DNA from: Leifsonia xyli
GTDB lineage: Bacteria; Actinomycetota; Actinomycetes; Actinomycetales; Microbacteriaceae
Reading direction: 5' to 3'
Length of the DNA: 64,000 nucleotides
Assembly (NCBI GenBank): GCA_001647635.1
Contig: CP014761.1
Location: forward strand, 1,736,001-1,800,000
Below, piece after piece: positions 52,284 through 61,356 of this stretch (position 1 is the stretch's first letter; every line of letters begins with the position of its first letter). A program made the translations under genes and the position numbers. The notes below the pieces were generated by a model. The model ran no database searches, had not been told where the DNA came from, and worked only from the letters and a program-made list of their open reading frames with translations.

Positions 52284-53006
52284 GTGACAGGCATCCGCTC
52301 GACCGTCCGCGTCGCCCCCGGCATCCTCTTCGTCGAGGGCCCGCTGTCGAATTGGACCGTCTTCACCGGGAACGGCGCCGTCGAACTCGTCGACTGCGGC
52401 TACCCCGCCGACCTGCCGCTGGTGGAGGAGTCCATCCGTCGGGCGGGCGCCGACCCCGCCGACCTGCGCCGCATCCTCATCACCCACGGCCACTCCGACC
52501 ACCTGGGCGGGAGCGCGCGCTTCGCCGAGCGCGGCGTCGTCGTGGCCACGACGACGGCCGAGCTGCCGAACGTGCGACGAGACGTCACCGAGCAGGTCAC
52601 GATCCGCGACCTGCTGCCGTCCGTCCTCAAGCGCGGCACCGTCCGCTGGGCGATCGCCGCGGTGCGCGCGGGCGGTCTCGGCGATGTGGGCGTCCCTTCC
52701 GCCGTCGCGTTCGAGGGCGATGAGGTGCGCCTCAGCACCGGCCACATCCTGCAGCTGCTCGCAGCGCCCGGCCACACGACCGGGAGCGCCTGCTTCATCG
52801 AGCCCGAGTCGCGCTCGCTGCTCTCCGGTGACGCGATCGTCGGCGGGCATCCCCTGCTGCGCGACAGCGGGGAGCTGCAGCAGCTGCCCGCCTTCTTCCA
52901 GCACGACGCCGACGAGGCGGCACGCAGCGCCCAGCGGCTCGTGCTGTGCGACGTCGACCGGGTGCTGCCCGGCCATGGTCCGATCGTGGAGCTGGCCCGC
53001 GCCTAG
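52284..53006 (+). CDS. MBL-fold metallo-hydrolase
   Basis: 240 residues. Zinc motif LITHGHSDHLGG (HxHxDH), third His in APGHTTGSACF, Asp in LLSGDAIVGGHP, and last His in PGHGP. It is the short glyoxalase-II/lactonase-like type. Leaderless start. The stop shares the CTAG overlap with the convergent permease gene. Substrate unknown. Confidence 0.88.
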   Translation: MTGIRSTVRVAPGILFVEGPLSNWTVFTGNGAVELVDCGYPADLPLVEESIRRAGADPADLRRILITHGHSDHLGGSARFAERGVVVATTTAELPNVRRDVTEQVTIRDLLPSVLKRGTVRWAIAAVRAGGLGDVGVPSAVAFEGDEVRLSTGHILQLLAAPGHTTGSACFIEPESRSLLSGDAIVGGHPLLRDSGELQQLPAFFQHDADEAARSAQRLVLCDVDRVLPGHGPIVELARA

Positions 53007-55189
53007 CGCTTGGCGCGCGCCGGCACCTTCTTCTGCGCCGAGCCCGAGCCGACGGTCTCGGCCGACGGCTGCGCCTCCGGCTCGGGGATCGTCGAGGCGA
53101 CCTGCTCCGCGGTCTGCGCCGGCGCGTCCATCGTGATCGGCACCTCGTGGATGTGGATGCGCGTGTGCGCCTTCGACGCCGGCACCAGCGGCCGCCGTGC
53201 GACGGGGCGCACCGGCTCGCCGCGGCGGTCCTGGCCGGGGAGCGGGCGCGACCGGCGCCCGTAGATCAGCGACGAGGAGTCGAGCAGCCAGGGCACCAGC
53301 GCGACCGTGACGCCGTGGCACAGCATGAGCTGCTTGCTGATGCGGCGGGCACGGTGGTTGTGCAGGATGGTCTCCCACCAGTGCCCCACGATGTACTGCG
53401 GCAGGTAGACGGTGACGACCTCGGAGCCGTGCTCCTCGCGCCGGTGCTTGAGATACTTCACCAGCGGCACGCCGAAGTCGCGGTACGGCGACTCGATGAT
53501 CGTGAGCGGCACGTGGATGTTCTGCTCGATCCACTGGCGCTGCAGCTTCTGGGTCGCCTCCTCCTCGATCGAGACGTGGACCGCCTCGATGGAGTCGTGC
53601 CGCGCCGCGATCGCGTAGTCCAGCGCCTTCAGTGCCGGCTTCTGCATCTTGCCGATGAGCACGATCGCGTGGTCGCCGACGCTGCCGAACGTGGTGATCG
53701 GGTCGACCTCGATCTCCTTCTCGACATCGCGGTAGTACCGGTTCACGCCGAGCATGAGGAACCAGAGGATCGGCATGAAGATGAAGACGAGGTACGCGCC
53801 GTGCGTGAACTTCGTGATCGTGACGACGATGAGCACGATCGCCGTCAGGCACGCGCCGAACGCGTTGATGCAGAGCGACCGGATGATGCCGGTGCGCTCC
53901 CGTCCGGTCTGGCCGCCGGACCGCAGCAGCGTGATCCAGTGCTTCACCATCCCGGACTGGCCGAGGGTGAACGAGACGAAGACGCCGATGATGTAGAGCT
54001 GGATGAGCTGGGTCAGGTTGGCCTGATAGACGACCAGCAGCACGGTCGCGGCCAGAGCCAGGATGATCATGCCGTTCGAGTAGACCAGGCGGTCGCCGCG
54101 GGTGTTGAGCGCCTTCGGGGCGTACGAGTCGCGGGCGAGCACCGAGCCGAGCAGCGGGAAGCCGTTGAAGGCGGTGTTCGCCGCGAGCAGCAGCACGACG
54201 GCGGTCGCGGCCTGCACCAGGAAGAAGAAGAACGTGTTGTTGCCGAAGGTGGCTGCGGCGATCTGCGCGATCAGGCTGCGCTGCGGCTGCGTGGCGCACT
54301 GCGCCCAGCCCTGCAGGTCGCAGGGGTTCTCGGCGTAGTGGACGCCGCTGATCAGCGCGGTCGCGGTCAGCCCGGCGAACAGCGTGATGGCGATGCCGCC
54401 CATGAGGCCCAGAGTGACCCGGGCGTTCCGGATCTTCGGGGTGCGGAACGCGGGCACGCCGTTGGCGACGGCCTCGACACCTGTCAGGGCCGAGCATCCA
54501 CTGGAGAACGCGCGGAGGAGCAGCAGCACGACCGCGGCCTGGGTCAGCGAGTCGGCGTGCACCTGGTAGCCGGCGGACTCGGCGACGGGGGCGTCGCCGA
54601 AGACCGTGCGGACGAGGGCGGTGACGATCATCAGCGCGATGCTGCCGATGAAGATGTACGTCGGGAGGGCGAACGCCTTGGACGACTCGCGCACGCCGCG
54701 CAGGTTGACCGCGGCGATGATGACGACGCAGAGAATGGCCAGCTCGACGCGCCACGGCGCGAGGAACGGCAATGCCGAGATCACGTTGTCGACGCCCGAC
54801 GCGACGGACACCGCGACGGTGAGCACGTAGTCCACGAGCAGCGCAGAGGCGACGACCAGCCCGGCCTTCTCGCCGAGGTTCTTGTGCGCCACCTCGTAGT
54901 CGCCGCCGCCCGACGGGTACGCCTTGACCAGCTGGCGGTAGCTCAGGACGACGGTGATGAGCAGGACGACGACGGCCGCGGCGACCCACGGGGCGAAGGT
55001 GAGGAACGCCAGCCCGCCGAGCAGCAGGATCATCAGCAGCTCCTGCGGGGCGTAGGCCACGCTGGAGAGGGCGTCGGAGGCGAAGATGGGTAGGGCGAGG
55101 TGCTTCGGGAGCAGCTGTCCTTCGAGCTTTTCGCTCGGAAGCGGGTCGCCGATCAACCAGCGCTTCGGGGATCTCCCCTCATTTGTCAC
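53003..55189 (-). CDS. APC superfamily permease with C-terminal cytosolic domain
   Basis: 728 residues. About 12 TM helices from residue 40 to 490; the start matches large actinobacterial APC transporters (PLPSEKLEGQLLPKHLALPIFASDALSSVAYAPQELL). Central YPSGGGDYEVAHKNLGEKAGLVV and GVEAVANGVPAFRTPKIRNAR resemble amino-acid and potassium-type permeases. The C-terminal 230 residues are soluble, with a USP-like beta/alpha region (FGSVGDHAIVLIGKMQKPALKALDYAIAARHDSIEAVHVSI) and a Pro-rich end. Substrate unknown. A strong promoter places the RNA start at or next to GTG 55189. Confidence 0.9.
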   Translation of the reverse strand: MTNEGRSPKRWLIGDPLPSEKLEGQLLPKHLALPIFASDALSSVAYAPQELLMILLLGGLAFLTFAPWVAAAVVVLLITVVLSYRQLVKAYPSGGGDYEVAHKNLGEKAGLVVASALLVDYVLTVAVSVASGVDNVISALPFLAPWRVELAILCVVIIAAVNLRGVRESSKAFALPTYIFIGSIALMIVTALVRTVFGDAPVAESAGYQVHADSLTQAAVVLLLLRAFSSGCSALTGVEAVANGVPAFRTPKIRNARVTLGLMGGIAITLFAGLTATALISGVHYAENPCDLQGWAQCATQPQRSLIAQIAAATFGNNTFFFFLVQAATAVVLLLAANTAFNGFPLLGSVLARDSYAPKALNTRGDRLVYSNGMIILALAATVLLVVYQANLTQLIQLYIIGVFVSFTLGQSGMVKHWITLLRSGGQTGRERTGIIRSLCINAFGACLTAIVLIVVTITKFTHGAYLVFIFMPILWFLMLGVNRYYRDVEKEIEVDPITTFGSVGDHAIVLIGKMQKPALKALDYAIAARHDSIEAVHVSIEEEATQKLQRQWIEQNIHVPLTIIESPYRDFGVPLVKYLKHRREEHGSEVVTVYLPQYIVGHWWETILHNHRARRISKQLMLCHGVTVALVPWLLDSSSLIYGRRSRPLPGQDRRGEPVRPVARRPLVPASKAHTRIHIHEVPITMDAPAQTAEQVASTIPEPEAQPSAETVGSGSAQKKVPARAKR

Positions 55190-55197
55190 GAGGTGCG

Positions 55198-55225
55198 AGC
55201 ATACTCGCTGGCAATGCACTGTCAA
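55198..55225 (-). promoter_or_regulatory. Strong promoter of APC permease gene
   Basis: TTGACA (55225-55220), 16-bp spacer, TATGCT (55203-55198), then 8 nt to GTG 55189: little or no leader. Confidence 0.8.
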
Positions 55226-55388
55226 GTCGGCGCGTCGCGCGCCGGTGAGCCGCCCGATCTGCAAACACTGGGCCTGCACCGCGCGGAGGGGCGCCGCCCG
55301 CGATTTCTCGCGGCGCGGCGACCGGAAGGGCTGCTGCTGGGAGCCGGATGAGCGTTCGCTGACTCTTCCCCGAAACGGTCGGATGCGG

Positions 55389-56018
55389 TCAACGTCCGGC
55401 CAGCGCCTCCGCGACCGCGCGGCGGACCCGGTCGAGCTCGCCCTTCAGGAACGGGACGGCATCCTCCGGGAGCGCGCCGCGCGCCGCGTACGACCGCAGG
55501 TCGGTCCGCAGCTCCTGCCGGAACTCGTTGAGCGCCGCCTCCGCGTCGCGGACGGCCGCGTTGCCGGCCATCCGCGCATCCCGATCGGCGTCGCGCGCCT
55601 CCTGGCGCGGGTCGACGCGGGAGGCGTTCCGCTTCGCCTCGCGGGCTGCCGACGCGAGTTCGGCGCGCAGCGTGCGCATGGCGTCGTTGACGCCCGCGCG
55701 CACCTCGTCGGCGAGACGGCGCACCGAATCCGTGACCTCGTCCTCGATCGCGTCGAGCTCCGGACGACGCGCGGCCAGCTCGGCGCGGCCGGCGTCCGTG
55801 ATGGCGTAGACGGTCTTGCGGCCCTCGGTGGTCTTGGTGACCAGGCCCTCCTCCTCCAGCTTCGCCAGCCGGGGGTAGATGGTGCCGGCGCTCGGGCTGT
55901 AGGTGCCCCCGAACCGGTCGGTGAGCGCCTGGATGAGCTCGTAGCCGTGCCGCGGAGACTCGTCGAGCAGGCTGAGCAGGTACAGCCGGAGGCTGCCGTG
56001 CGAGAAGACGGGACTCAC
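55389..56018 (-). CDS. PadR family regulator
   Basis: 209 residues, second gene of an operon with the DUF4097 protein (GTGA overlap, start GTG 56018). N-terminal PadR winged helix (LRLYLLSLLDESPRHGYELIQALTDRFGGTYSPSAGTIYPRLAKLEEEGLV). The following 130 residues are a long charged helical region (ELAARRPELDAIEDEVTDSVRRLADEV...), longer than in the basic family, likely a coiled-coil dimer arm. The two 16-bp palindromes upstream of the operon are its probable sites. Confidence 0.9.
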   Translation of the reverse strand: MSPVFSHGSLRLYLLSLLDESPRHGYELIQALTDRFGGTYSPSAGTIYPRLAKLEEEGLVTKTTEGRKTVYAITDAGRAELAARRPELDAIEDEVTDSVRRLADEVRAGVNDAMRTLRAELASAAREAKRNASRVDPRQEARDADRDARMAGNAAVRDAEAALNEFRQELRTDLRSYAARGALPEDAVPFLKGELDRVRRAVAEALAGR

Positions 56019-56857
56019 GCCGTCGCCTCCTGGGCTCCAGCGCTCTGCGTGGTCGCCGCGCTGCGGAGCACGGCGGCGTCGCCCGAGACGGAGTTGACGC
56101 TGATCTCGACCCAGGTGCCGTTGAGCGAGCCGGACGTTCCGGTGTACCCCCGACCCATGCCGCCGACGACGGTCATGTTGTCGAGCTGCACCTTGCCCGA
56201 CACCGTGTCCACGCGGTAGCGCGCGCCGACGGCCTCGGGGATGCGGATGGTCGTGTCCCCCGACACGGTGTTCACACTGATCTCGTCCGGCGTGCCGGTG
56301 ACGTCGATCATGACGTCGGCGGAGACGCCCGCCGCGGAGAACCGGTGGATGGCGCCGGTCGCGGTCACATCACCCGAGACGGTGTGCGCGACGATGCGTC
56401 CGGTGTGGTCGCGGACCGACAGCTCGCCGCTGACCGAGTTGAGCTCGATGTCGCCAGTGAGCCCGTCGGCGACGACGTCGCCGTTGACCGTGCTCAACCT
56501 GGCGTCGGTGGAGAGGCCCGAGACGAGGGCGGTCGCGGAGACGACGCCGAACTTGAGCTCCACGTCGCGCGGGACGAGCACGCTGATCTCGGCCTTGGCG
56601 CTCGACCGCATCGACTTGAACACCTCGATGAAGTTGTCCCAGCGCAGCTGCGGGTGATCGATCTCGAGGCGGTCGCCGTCGATGACGATCTTCAGGTCGC
56701 GCCCGGCGACCGAGTGGACCTCGATCCGCGCGCCCGGCTCGTCGTGCCCGACGATGTCGACCTGGCCGCCGAGCAGTCCGACCTTGAGGGTGCGGACGAT
56801 CTCCACGTCGATGGTGCGGCTCTCGCCCGGCTGGATCAGCCACTTCTCCTGTGCCAT
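56015..56857 (-). CDS. DUF4097 family beta-repeat protein
   Basis: 280 residues. No signal peptide or membrane segment. The protein is a chain of short repeating beta strands with a recurring SGD/SGE/NGD motif: LSTVNGDVVADG, LNSVSGELSVRD, AHTVSGDVTATG, VNTVSGDTTIRI, VDTVSGKVQLDN, VNSVSGDAAVLR. This is typical of DUF4097 and LiaG-like beta-helix proteins, which often accompany PadR regulators and membrane stress responses. Start ATG 56857 follows AAGGAG. Function is not established. Confidence 0.88.
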   Translation of the reverse strand: MAQEKWLIQPGESRTIDVEIVRTLKVGLLGGQVDIVGHDEPGARIEVHSVAGRDLKIVIDGDRLEIDHPQLRWDNFIEVFKSMRSSAKAEISVLVPRDVELKFGVVSATALVSGLSTDARLSTVNGDVVADGLTGDIELNSVSGELSVRDHTGRIVAHTVSGDVTATGAIHRFSAAGVSADVMIDVTGTPDEISVNTVSGDTTIRIPEAVGARYRVDTVSGKVQLDNMTVVGGMGRGYTGTSGSLNGTWVEISVNSVSGDAAVLRSAATTQSAGAQEATA

Positions 56858-56904
56858 GTCCTGATGCTCCTTGTTCTCCGGTCCGTGCCGGGACCGTCGG
56901 TGAC

Positions 56905-56949
56905 TCGCGTTATATCGCGACTGTTGACGTGAATCACGATATATCGCGA
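56905..56949. promoter_or_regulatory. Two 16-bp palindromes, probable PadR operators
   Basis: TCGCGTTATATCGCGA (56905-56920) and TCACGATATATCGCGA (56934-56949), centres 29 bp apart; consensus TCRCGWTATATCGCGA. They lie 48-92 bp upstream of the DUF4097-padR start. On the minus strand the first contains TATAAC, a possible -10 box. Confidence 0.75.
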
Positions 56950-57018
56950 ATTCGACTCGCACAAGCAGCGCCGGCAGGAATCAGGGTCTGCTCAGGGAGG
57001 ACCCCGAGTGGATGCGCC

Positions 57019-57600
57019 TCAGCGCTTGAGCCAGGGTTGCAGCATCCGGGTGACGAACGGCAGCAGCACATACGTCATGGTCGGCGTCAGGCACAGCGTG
57101 CTGATCAGCACCGTGGCGAGGGGCCACAGCGTGTGCCAGCCGGGGACGAAGGTGACCGTCAGGTAGGTGAACAGGAGCGACAGCGGGAAGAAGCCGAGCC
57201 AGATAGTCACCGCCTGCTTCCACCGCGGCGGTGCGGCCGGGACGCCCGGCTGCGGCTCGTCGAACCAGCCCTCGATTCCCGTGCGCCGCTCGACGCGGGA
57301 CACCTCGACGAGCTCGCGGCCCTCGTACAGCCAGTCGGCGCGGTCGTCCGAGGCCTCCCAGGCCTCCAGGGTCGCCGCGTCCGCGAAGCGGTACAGCATG
57401 TGCCAGTCATCGGAGTCGGCGTGGGCGCGCACCCATCCTGAGCCGAGGAAGCCCTCGTAGGTGTTCGCGAGGTTCACACCCGACTGCACCCAGCGGGTGA
57501 CATCAGCCAGGCGACTGCCGTCGACGCGGCGGGTGATGGACACGGTGATCGGGAGGCGACGCGCTCGTGGCGCATCCAGCAGAGGCTCTTGTGGAGACAT
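57019..57600 (-). CDS. ABM-domain protein with membrane C-terminus
   Basis: 193 residues. N-terminal antibiotic-biosynthesis-monooxygenase-like fold (PITVSITRRVDGSRLADVTRWVQSGVNLANTYEGFLGSGWVRAHADSDDWHMLYRFADAATLEAWEASDDR), then a loop and two TM helices (AVTIWLGFFPLSLLFTYLTVTFV and LWPLATVLISTLCLTPTMTYVLL). Proteins of this design are common and uncharacterised. ATG 57600 follows GGAGGC, and GACAAT lies 6 nt upstream, so a leaderless start is also possible. Confidence 0.85.
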   Translation of the reverse strand: MSPQEPLLDAPRARRLPITVSITRRVDGSRLADVTRWVQSGVNLANTYEGFLGSGWVRAHADSDDWHMLYRFADAATLEAWEASDDRADWLYEGRELVEVSRVERRTGIEGWFDEPQPGVPAAPPRWKQAVTIWLGFFPLSLLFTYLTVTFVPGWHTLWPLATVLISTLCLTPTMTYVLLPFVTRMLQPWLKR

Positions 57601-57643
57601 GCCTCCATTGTCTCCGGCCGGCGTTACAGGCGGATTTCGCCGG

Positions 57644-58690
57644 TCAACGCCCGCTGATGAGCGTCGGCCCCTCCCGGACCACGAGCCGCGGCGCCACCAG
57701 GCGGTGCCGTGGATCGGCGACCTCCTCGTCCGTCCGCACCCGGCCGCCGTGGGCGCCGGTGAGGAGTTCGAGGACGCCCGCGGCGACCTCGTCGAGCTGC
57801 TGCCCGACGCTCGAGAAGCCGAGCGACGCAGCGACCGGGGTGTCGTCGTAGCCGACGACCGGGATGCGGCCTCCGGTCGCCGTGAGCACGCCCAGGGCGA
57901 GCGAGTCGGACGCGCACACCACGCCCTCGATCGGGCCGGCGTCCGCCTCCAGGCGGCGGAATGCCTCTGCGCCGAACGGCACGACGTCCTCGACCGCGGC
58001 GTCGAGGCGGCGGAGCTCGTCCTCGGCGAGACCGCTGCCGCCTCGCATCGCATCGAGCCAGCCCGCCCGGCGGTCGTCGCCGGTGCCGGACCCGCTGGGC
58101 CAGCCGACGAACGCGATGCGGCGCAGCCCCTTTAAGAGGAGGTAGGAGGTCGCGTCCCGCACGCCGGCGCGGCCGTCCACATCCACCCAGAGGTGCTGCG
58201 GATCGGTCATGTCGTCGATGCCCCAGGGCCGCCCGAAGGTGACGAACGACTGTCCGTGCTCGATCAGCCACTCAGTGCGCGGGTCGCCGTGGAAGGTCGA
58301 GGTCAGCACGAAGGCGTCGACGTCGGCGGCGTCGGAGAGGCGGCGGAACTGCTCGATCTCGTCGTCGGGCCCGGACGCGGTGAACAGCAGCACGCGCAGA
58401 CCCTGCCGGTCGGCCTGCTCGGTGAGCGCGTGCAGGAAGCGATCGAGGATGCTGCCGGAGATGCCGTCCTGCGTGATCGGATCGAGGCGGATGCCGATCG
58501 TCGAGCTCTTCTGGGTGCGCAGCCGGCGCGCGGAGGCGTGCGGCCGGTAGCCGAGCGTATGGATGGCCGCCTGGACGCGCTCCCGCGTCTCCGGGCGCAC
58601 GAGTTCGGGTGCGTTGAGGACGTTGGAGACGGTCTGGCGGGAGACACCGGCGACGTCCGCGACATCGCTGACGGTGGGCTGCAGTCCCAT
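57644..58690 (-). CDS. LacI family regulator of the sugar ABC operon
   Basis: 348 residues. HTH VSDVADVAGVSRQTVSNVLNAPELVRPETRERVQAAIHTLGYRPHASARRLRTQ with hinge helix, then a periplasmic-binding-like effector domain (GIRLDPITQDGISGSILDRFLHAL ... VCASDSLALGVLTATG ... VVGYDDTPVAASLGFSSV). Start ATG 58690 has GGAGGGGAGG upstream. It is divergent from the ABC operon, and two identical palindromes lie between. Expected to repress until the imported sugar binds. Confidence 0.93.
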   Translation of the reverse strand: MGLQPTVSDVADVAGVSRQTVSNVLNAPELVRPETRERVQAAIHTLGYRPHASARRLRTQKSSTIGIRLDPITQDGISGSILDRFLHALTEQADRQGLRVLLFTASGPDDEIEQFRRLSDAADVDAFVLTSTFHGDPRTEWLIEHGQSFVTFGRPWGIDDMTDPQHLWVDVDGRAGVRDATSYLLLKGLRRIAFVGWPSGSGTGDDRRAGWLDAMRGGSGLAEDELRRLDAAVEDVVPFGAEAFRRLEADAGPIEGVVCASDSLALGVLTATGGRIPVVGYDDTPVAASLGFSSVGQQLDEVAAGVLELLTGAHGGRVRTDEEVADPRHRLVAPRLVVREGPTLISGR

Positions 58691-58778
58691 CGCGCGCCTC
58701 CCCTCCTCGGCTGGATATGACCCTAGCGCTCCGCTTGACACCTTCGGAACAGCGCGGTTACTGTGGCACACATCCCGG

Positions 58779-58826
58779 TTTGATCGTTCAAAGTCACCGT
58801 AGCAGGTGCTGATTTGATCGTTCAAA
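58779..58826. promoter_or_regulatory. Two identical LacI-type operators
   Basis: TTTGATCGTTCAAA at 58779-58792 and again at 58813-58826, 34 bp centre to centre, near-palindromes around CG. They lie between the LacI gene and the binding-protein gene, so a looped or side-by-side repression complex over both promoters is likely. Confidence 0.85.
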
Positions 58827-58916
58827 CATCGGGCGGAGACACCACGACGGACCAAAGGAGGTCGGATGCGGGCATCGCTGCAGCGCATCGTGATCTCCCC
58901 CACCAAGGAGAATCGA

Positions 58917-60170
58917 ATGCGCAAAATCACACACCGCCGGCTCGCGGCCGGCGCCGTCGCAGCGGCGACAGCGCTCGCCCTGACCGCCTGCGGCTCCGGA
59001 TTCGGCGGCAGCAGCAACGGGGGCGACTCCGGCAAGCTCACCTCGTCGGACAAGGCGCTCACCGTCATGATCGGCTCGTCCGGCGACGCCGAGACGAACG
59101 CGGTCAAGTCAGCGGTCAGCGACTGGTCGAAGAGCTCGGGCACCAAGGCGAGCGTCGTGGCGGCGAGCGACCTGAACCAGCAGCTCTCGCAGGGCTTCGC
59201 GGCGAAGAAGCCGGCGGACGTCTTCTACCTGTCGACCGACGCGCTCGCCGGGTACGCATCCAACGGCTCCCTGCTCGCATACGGCGACCAGCTCAGCAAC
59301 AAGAGCGACTTCTACCCGAGCCTGGTCAAGTCCTTCACCTACGACGGCAAGTTCTACTGCGCGCCCAAGGACTTCTCGACCCTCCAGCTCGTGATCAACA
59401 CCGACGCGTGGAAGGCCGCAGGGCTCACCGACGCCGACATCCCGAAGACCTGGGACCAGCTGGAGTCCGTCGCGAAGAAGCTGACCACCGGCAGCCAGGT
59501 CGGCCTCGGCATCTCCGGCGAGTACGCCCGAATCGGCTCGTTCATGGTCCAGGCCGGAGGCAACCTCATGAACGACGACAGCACCAAGGCGACGGCGAAC
59601 AGCGACGCCAACGTGCAGGCGCTCGACGAGGTGAAGAAGATGCTCAACGGGGGCGAGCTCAAGTACGCCAAGGACCTCGGCGCAGGCTGGGGCGGCGAGG
59701 CGTTCGGCAAGGGCCTCGCGGCGATGACCATCGAGGGCAACTGGATCACCGGCGCTCTGAAGTCCGACTTCCCGAACATCAAGTACACGATCGCCGAGCT
59801 CCCGAAGGGACCGGCCGGCGCGGGCACCCTGCAGTTCACCAACTGCTGGGGCATCGCCGCCGACAGCCCCAACCAGGCCGCGGCGCTCAAGCTCGTGGAG
59901 AAGCTGACCAGCAAGGGCGACCAGCTCGCCTTCTCGAAGGCCTTCGGCCCGATGCCGTCGATCAAGTCGGCCGCCGACGAGTGGAAGTCGGCCAACCCCG
60001 ACCTCGTCCCGTTCCTCAACGCCGCGGACTACGCCAAGGGCGTGCCGACCGCCAAGGGCTCGGCCGACGTCGTGACCGACCTCAACAGCAAGCTGGAGTC
60101 GCTGGCCACCGGCGACCCGAAGTCGATCCTCGACACCACGCAGAAGAACCTCGAAGCGCTGCTGAAGTAA
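58917..60170 (+). CDS. ABC sugar importer, solute-binding lipoprotein
   Basis: 417 residues. Start ATG 58917 follows AAGGAG. Lipobox LTAC at the end of a signal (RRLAAGAVAAATALALTAC). The mature protein is a type-1 oligosaccharide-binding protein: ADVFYLSTDALAGYASNGSLLAYGDQL, YCAPKDFSTLQLVINTDAWKAAGL, TWDQLESVAKKL, GEAFGKGLAAMTIEGNW. It catches a sugar outside and hands it to the permeases encoded next. The cognate ATPase is not in the operon, so a shared MsiK-type ATPase is expected. Confidence 0.95.
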   Translation: MRKITHRRLAAGAVAAATALALTACGSGFGGSSNGGDSGKLTSSDKALTVMIGSSGDAETNAVKSAVSDWSKSSGTKASVVAASDLNQQLSQGFAAKKPADVFYLSTDALAGYASNGSLLAYGDQLSNKSDFYPSLVKSFTYDGKFYCAPKDFSTLQLVINTDAWKAAGLTDADIPKTWDQLESVAKKLTTGSQVGLGISGEYARIGSFMVQAGGNLMNDDSTKATANSDANVQALDEVKKMLNGGELKYAKDLGAGWGGEAFGKGLAAMTIEGNWITGALKSDFPNIKYTIAELPKGPAGAGTLQFTNCWGIAADSPNQAAALKLVEKLTSKGDQLAFSKAFGPMPSIKSAADEWKSANPDLVPFLNAADYAKGVPTAKGSADVVTDLNSKLESLATGDPKSILDTTQKNLEALLK

Positions 60171-60198
60171 TTCCCTTCGACGGAGAAGAAGAAGAGTC

Positions 60199-61356
60199 AT
60201 GTCTGCAACCACGAGTCGGCCTCGTCGCACCGGGATCCGGCGCGGCGAGGCCGCCTCGGGGTGGTTGTTCACCGCCCCGGTCATCCTGCTTCTCGGCGTG
60301 TTCCTCGTCATCCCGGTGCTCATGGCGCTGTGGGTGAGCTTCTCCGACTGGGGCGGCCGCGGCAGCCCCTTCTCGGCCGACGTGAAGTTCGTCGGGCTGC
60401 AGAACTACACGACGCTGCTGAGCGGCGGCGGCCTCGCCGAGCAGGACTTCGGCATGTCGCTCAAGAACAACGCCTGGTACGTGGTGCTCGTCGTGCCCAT
60501 CCAGACCGCGGTGTCGCTCGGCCTCGCGGTGCTCGTGAACCGCGCCATCCTCCGTGGCCGCGGGTTCTTCCGCACCGCCTTCTACTTCCCGTCGGTCACC
60601 AGCTCGGTCGCGATCACCGTGCTGTGGCTGTTCCTGTTCAGCACGAGCGGCGCGGTCAACAAGGTGCTGTCGTGGTTCGGCATCCACGGGCCGAACTGGT
60701 TCAACGACCCGAGCGGCATCATCCACGACCTGCTCGCCGCCTTCGGCATCACGCAGGGCCCTGCCGCGCTGACCCAGAACACGGCGCTCGGCGTCTCGTG
60801 GTGGGACTGGCTCGGCGGTCCGTCGGTCGCCATGACGGCGTACATCATCATGGCCGTCTTCACGACGAGCGGCACCTTCATGCTGCTGTTCCTCGCGGCG
60901 CTGCAGAACCTCGGCGGCGACATCACCGAGGCCGCCGAGATGGATGGCGCGAACGCCTGGCAGCGCTTCTGGCGGATCACGCTCCCCCAACTCCGCCCGA
61001 CGCTGTTCACCGTGCTGACCCTCGGCCTCATCGGGTGCTGGCAGGTGTTCGACCAGATCTACACGGGGACGCGGGGCGCGCCGGGCAAGACGACGCTGAC
61101 GCCGGCGTACCTCTCTTATCAGACCTCGTTCGTGAACCAGTCGTGGGGTCAGGGCGCCGCGATCGCGTTCATCCTGTTCGTCATCATCGTGGTGTTCACC
61201 CTGTTCCAGCGCTGGGTGCTCCGCGAGCGGAAGGTGTCCAAGCGACGGATGCGGCTGTACCAGCCGGCGCTGGCCGCCGGCACGGCCGCGGGCGGGGCGC
61301 CGAGCAGCGTGCCGTCCACCGCCGACGAGACCGACCGGAAGGGAGCGCTCCGATGA
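60199..61356 (+). CDS. ABC sugar importer, permease 1 (MalF/UgpA-like)
   Basis: 385 residues with 6-7 TM helices. N-terminal LFTAPVILLLGVFLVIPVLMALWVSFSDWGG is typical of CUT1 permeases. EAA loop EAAEMDGANAWQRFWRITLPQLRP contacts the ATPase. A 30-residue polar tail ends at KGALR. ATG 60199 is preceded by GGAGAAGAAG. Overlaps the next permease start (ATGA). Confidence 0.94.
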   Translation: MSATTSRPRRTGIRRGEAASGWLFTAPVILLLGVFLVIPVLMALWVSFSDWGGRGSPFSADVKFVGLQNYTTLLSGGGLAEQDFGMSLKNNAWYVVLVVPIQTAVSLGLAVLVNRAILRGRGFFRTAFYFPSVTSSVAITVLWLFLFSTSGAVNKVLSWFGIHGPNWFNDPSGIIHDLLAAFGITQGPAALTQNTALGVSWWDWLGGPSVAMTAYIIMAVFTTSGTFMLLFLAALQNLGGDITEAAEMDGANAWQRFWRITLPQLRPTLFTVLTLGLIGCWQVFDQIYTGTRGAPGKTTLTPAYLSYQTSFVNQSWGQGAAIAFILFVIIVVFTLFQRWVLRERKVSKRRMRLYQPALAAGTAAGGAPSSVPSTADETDRKGALR

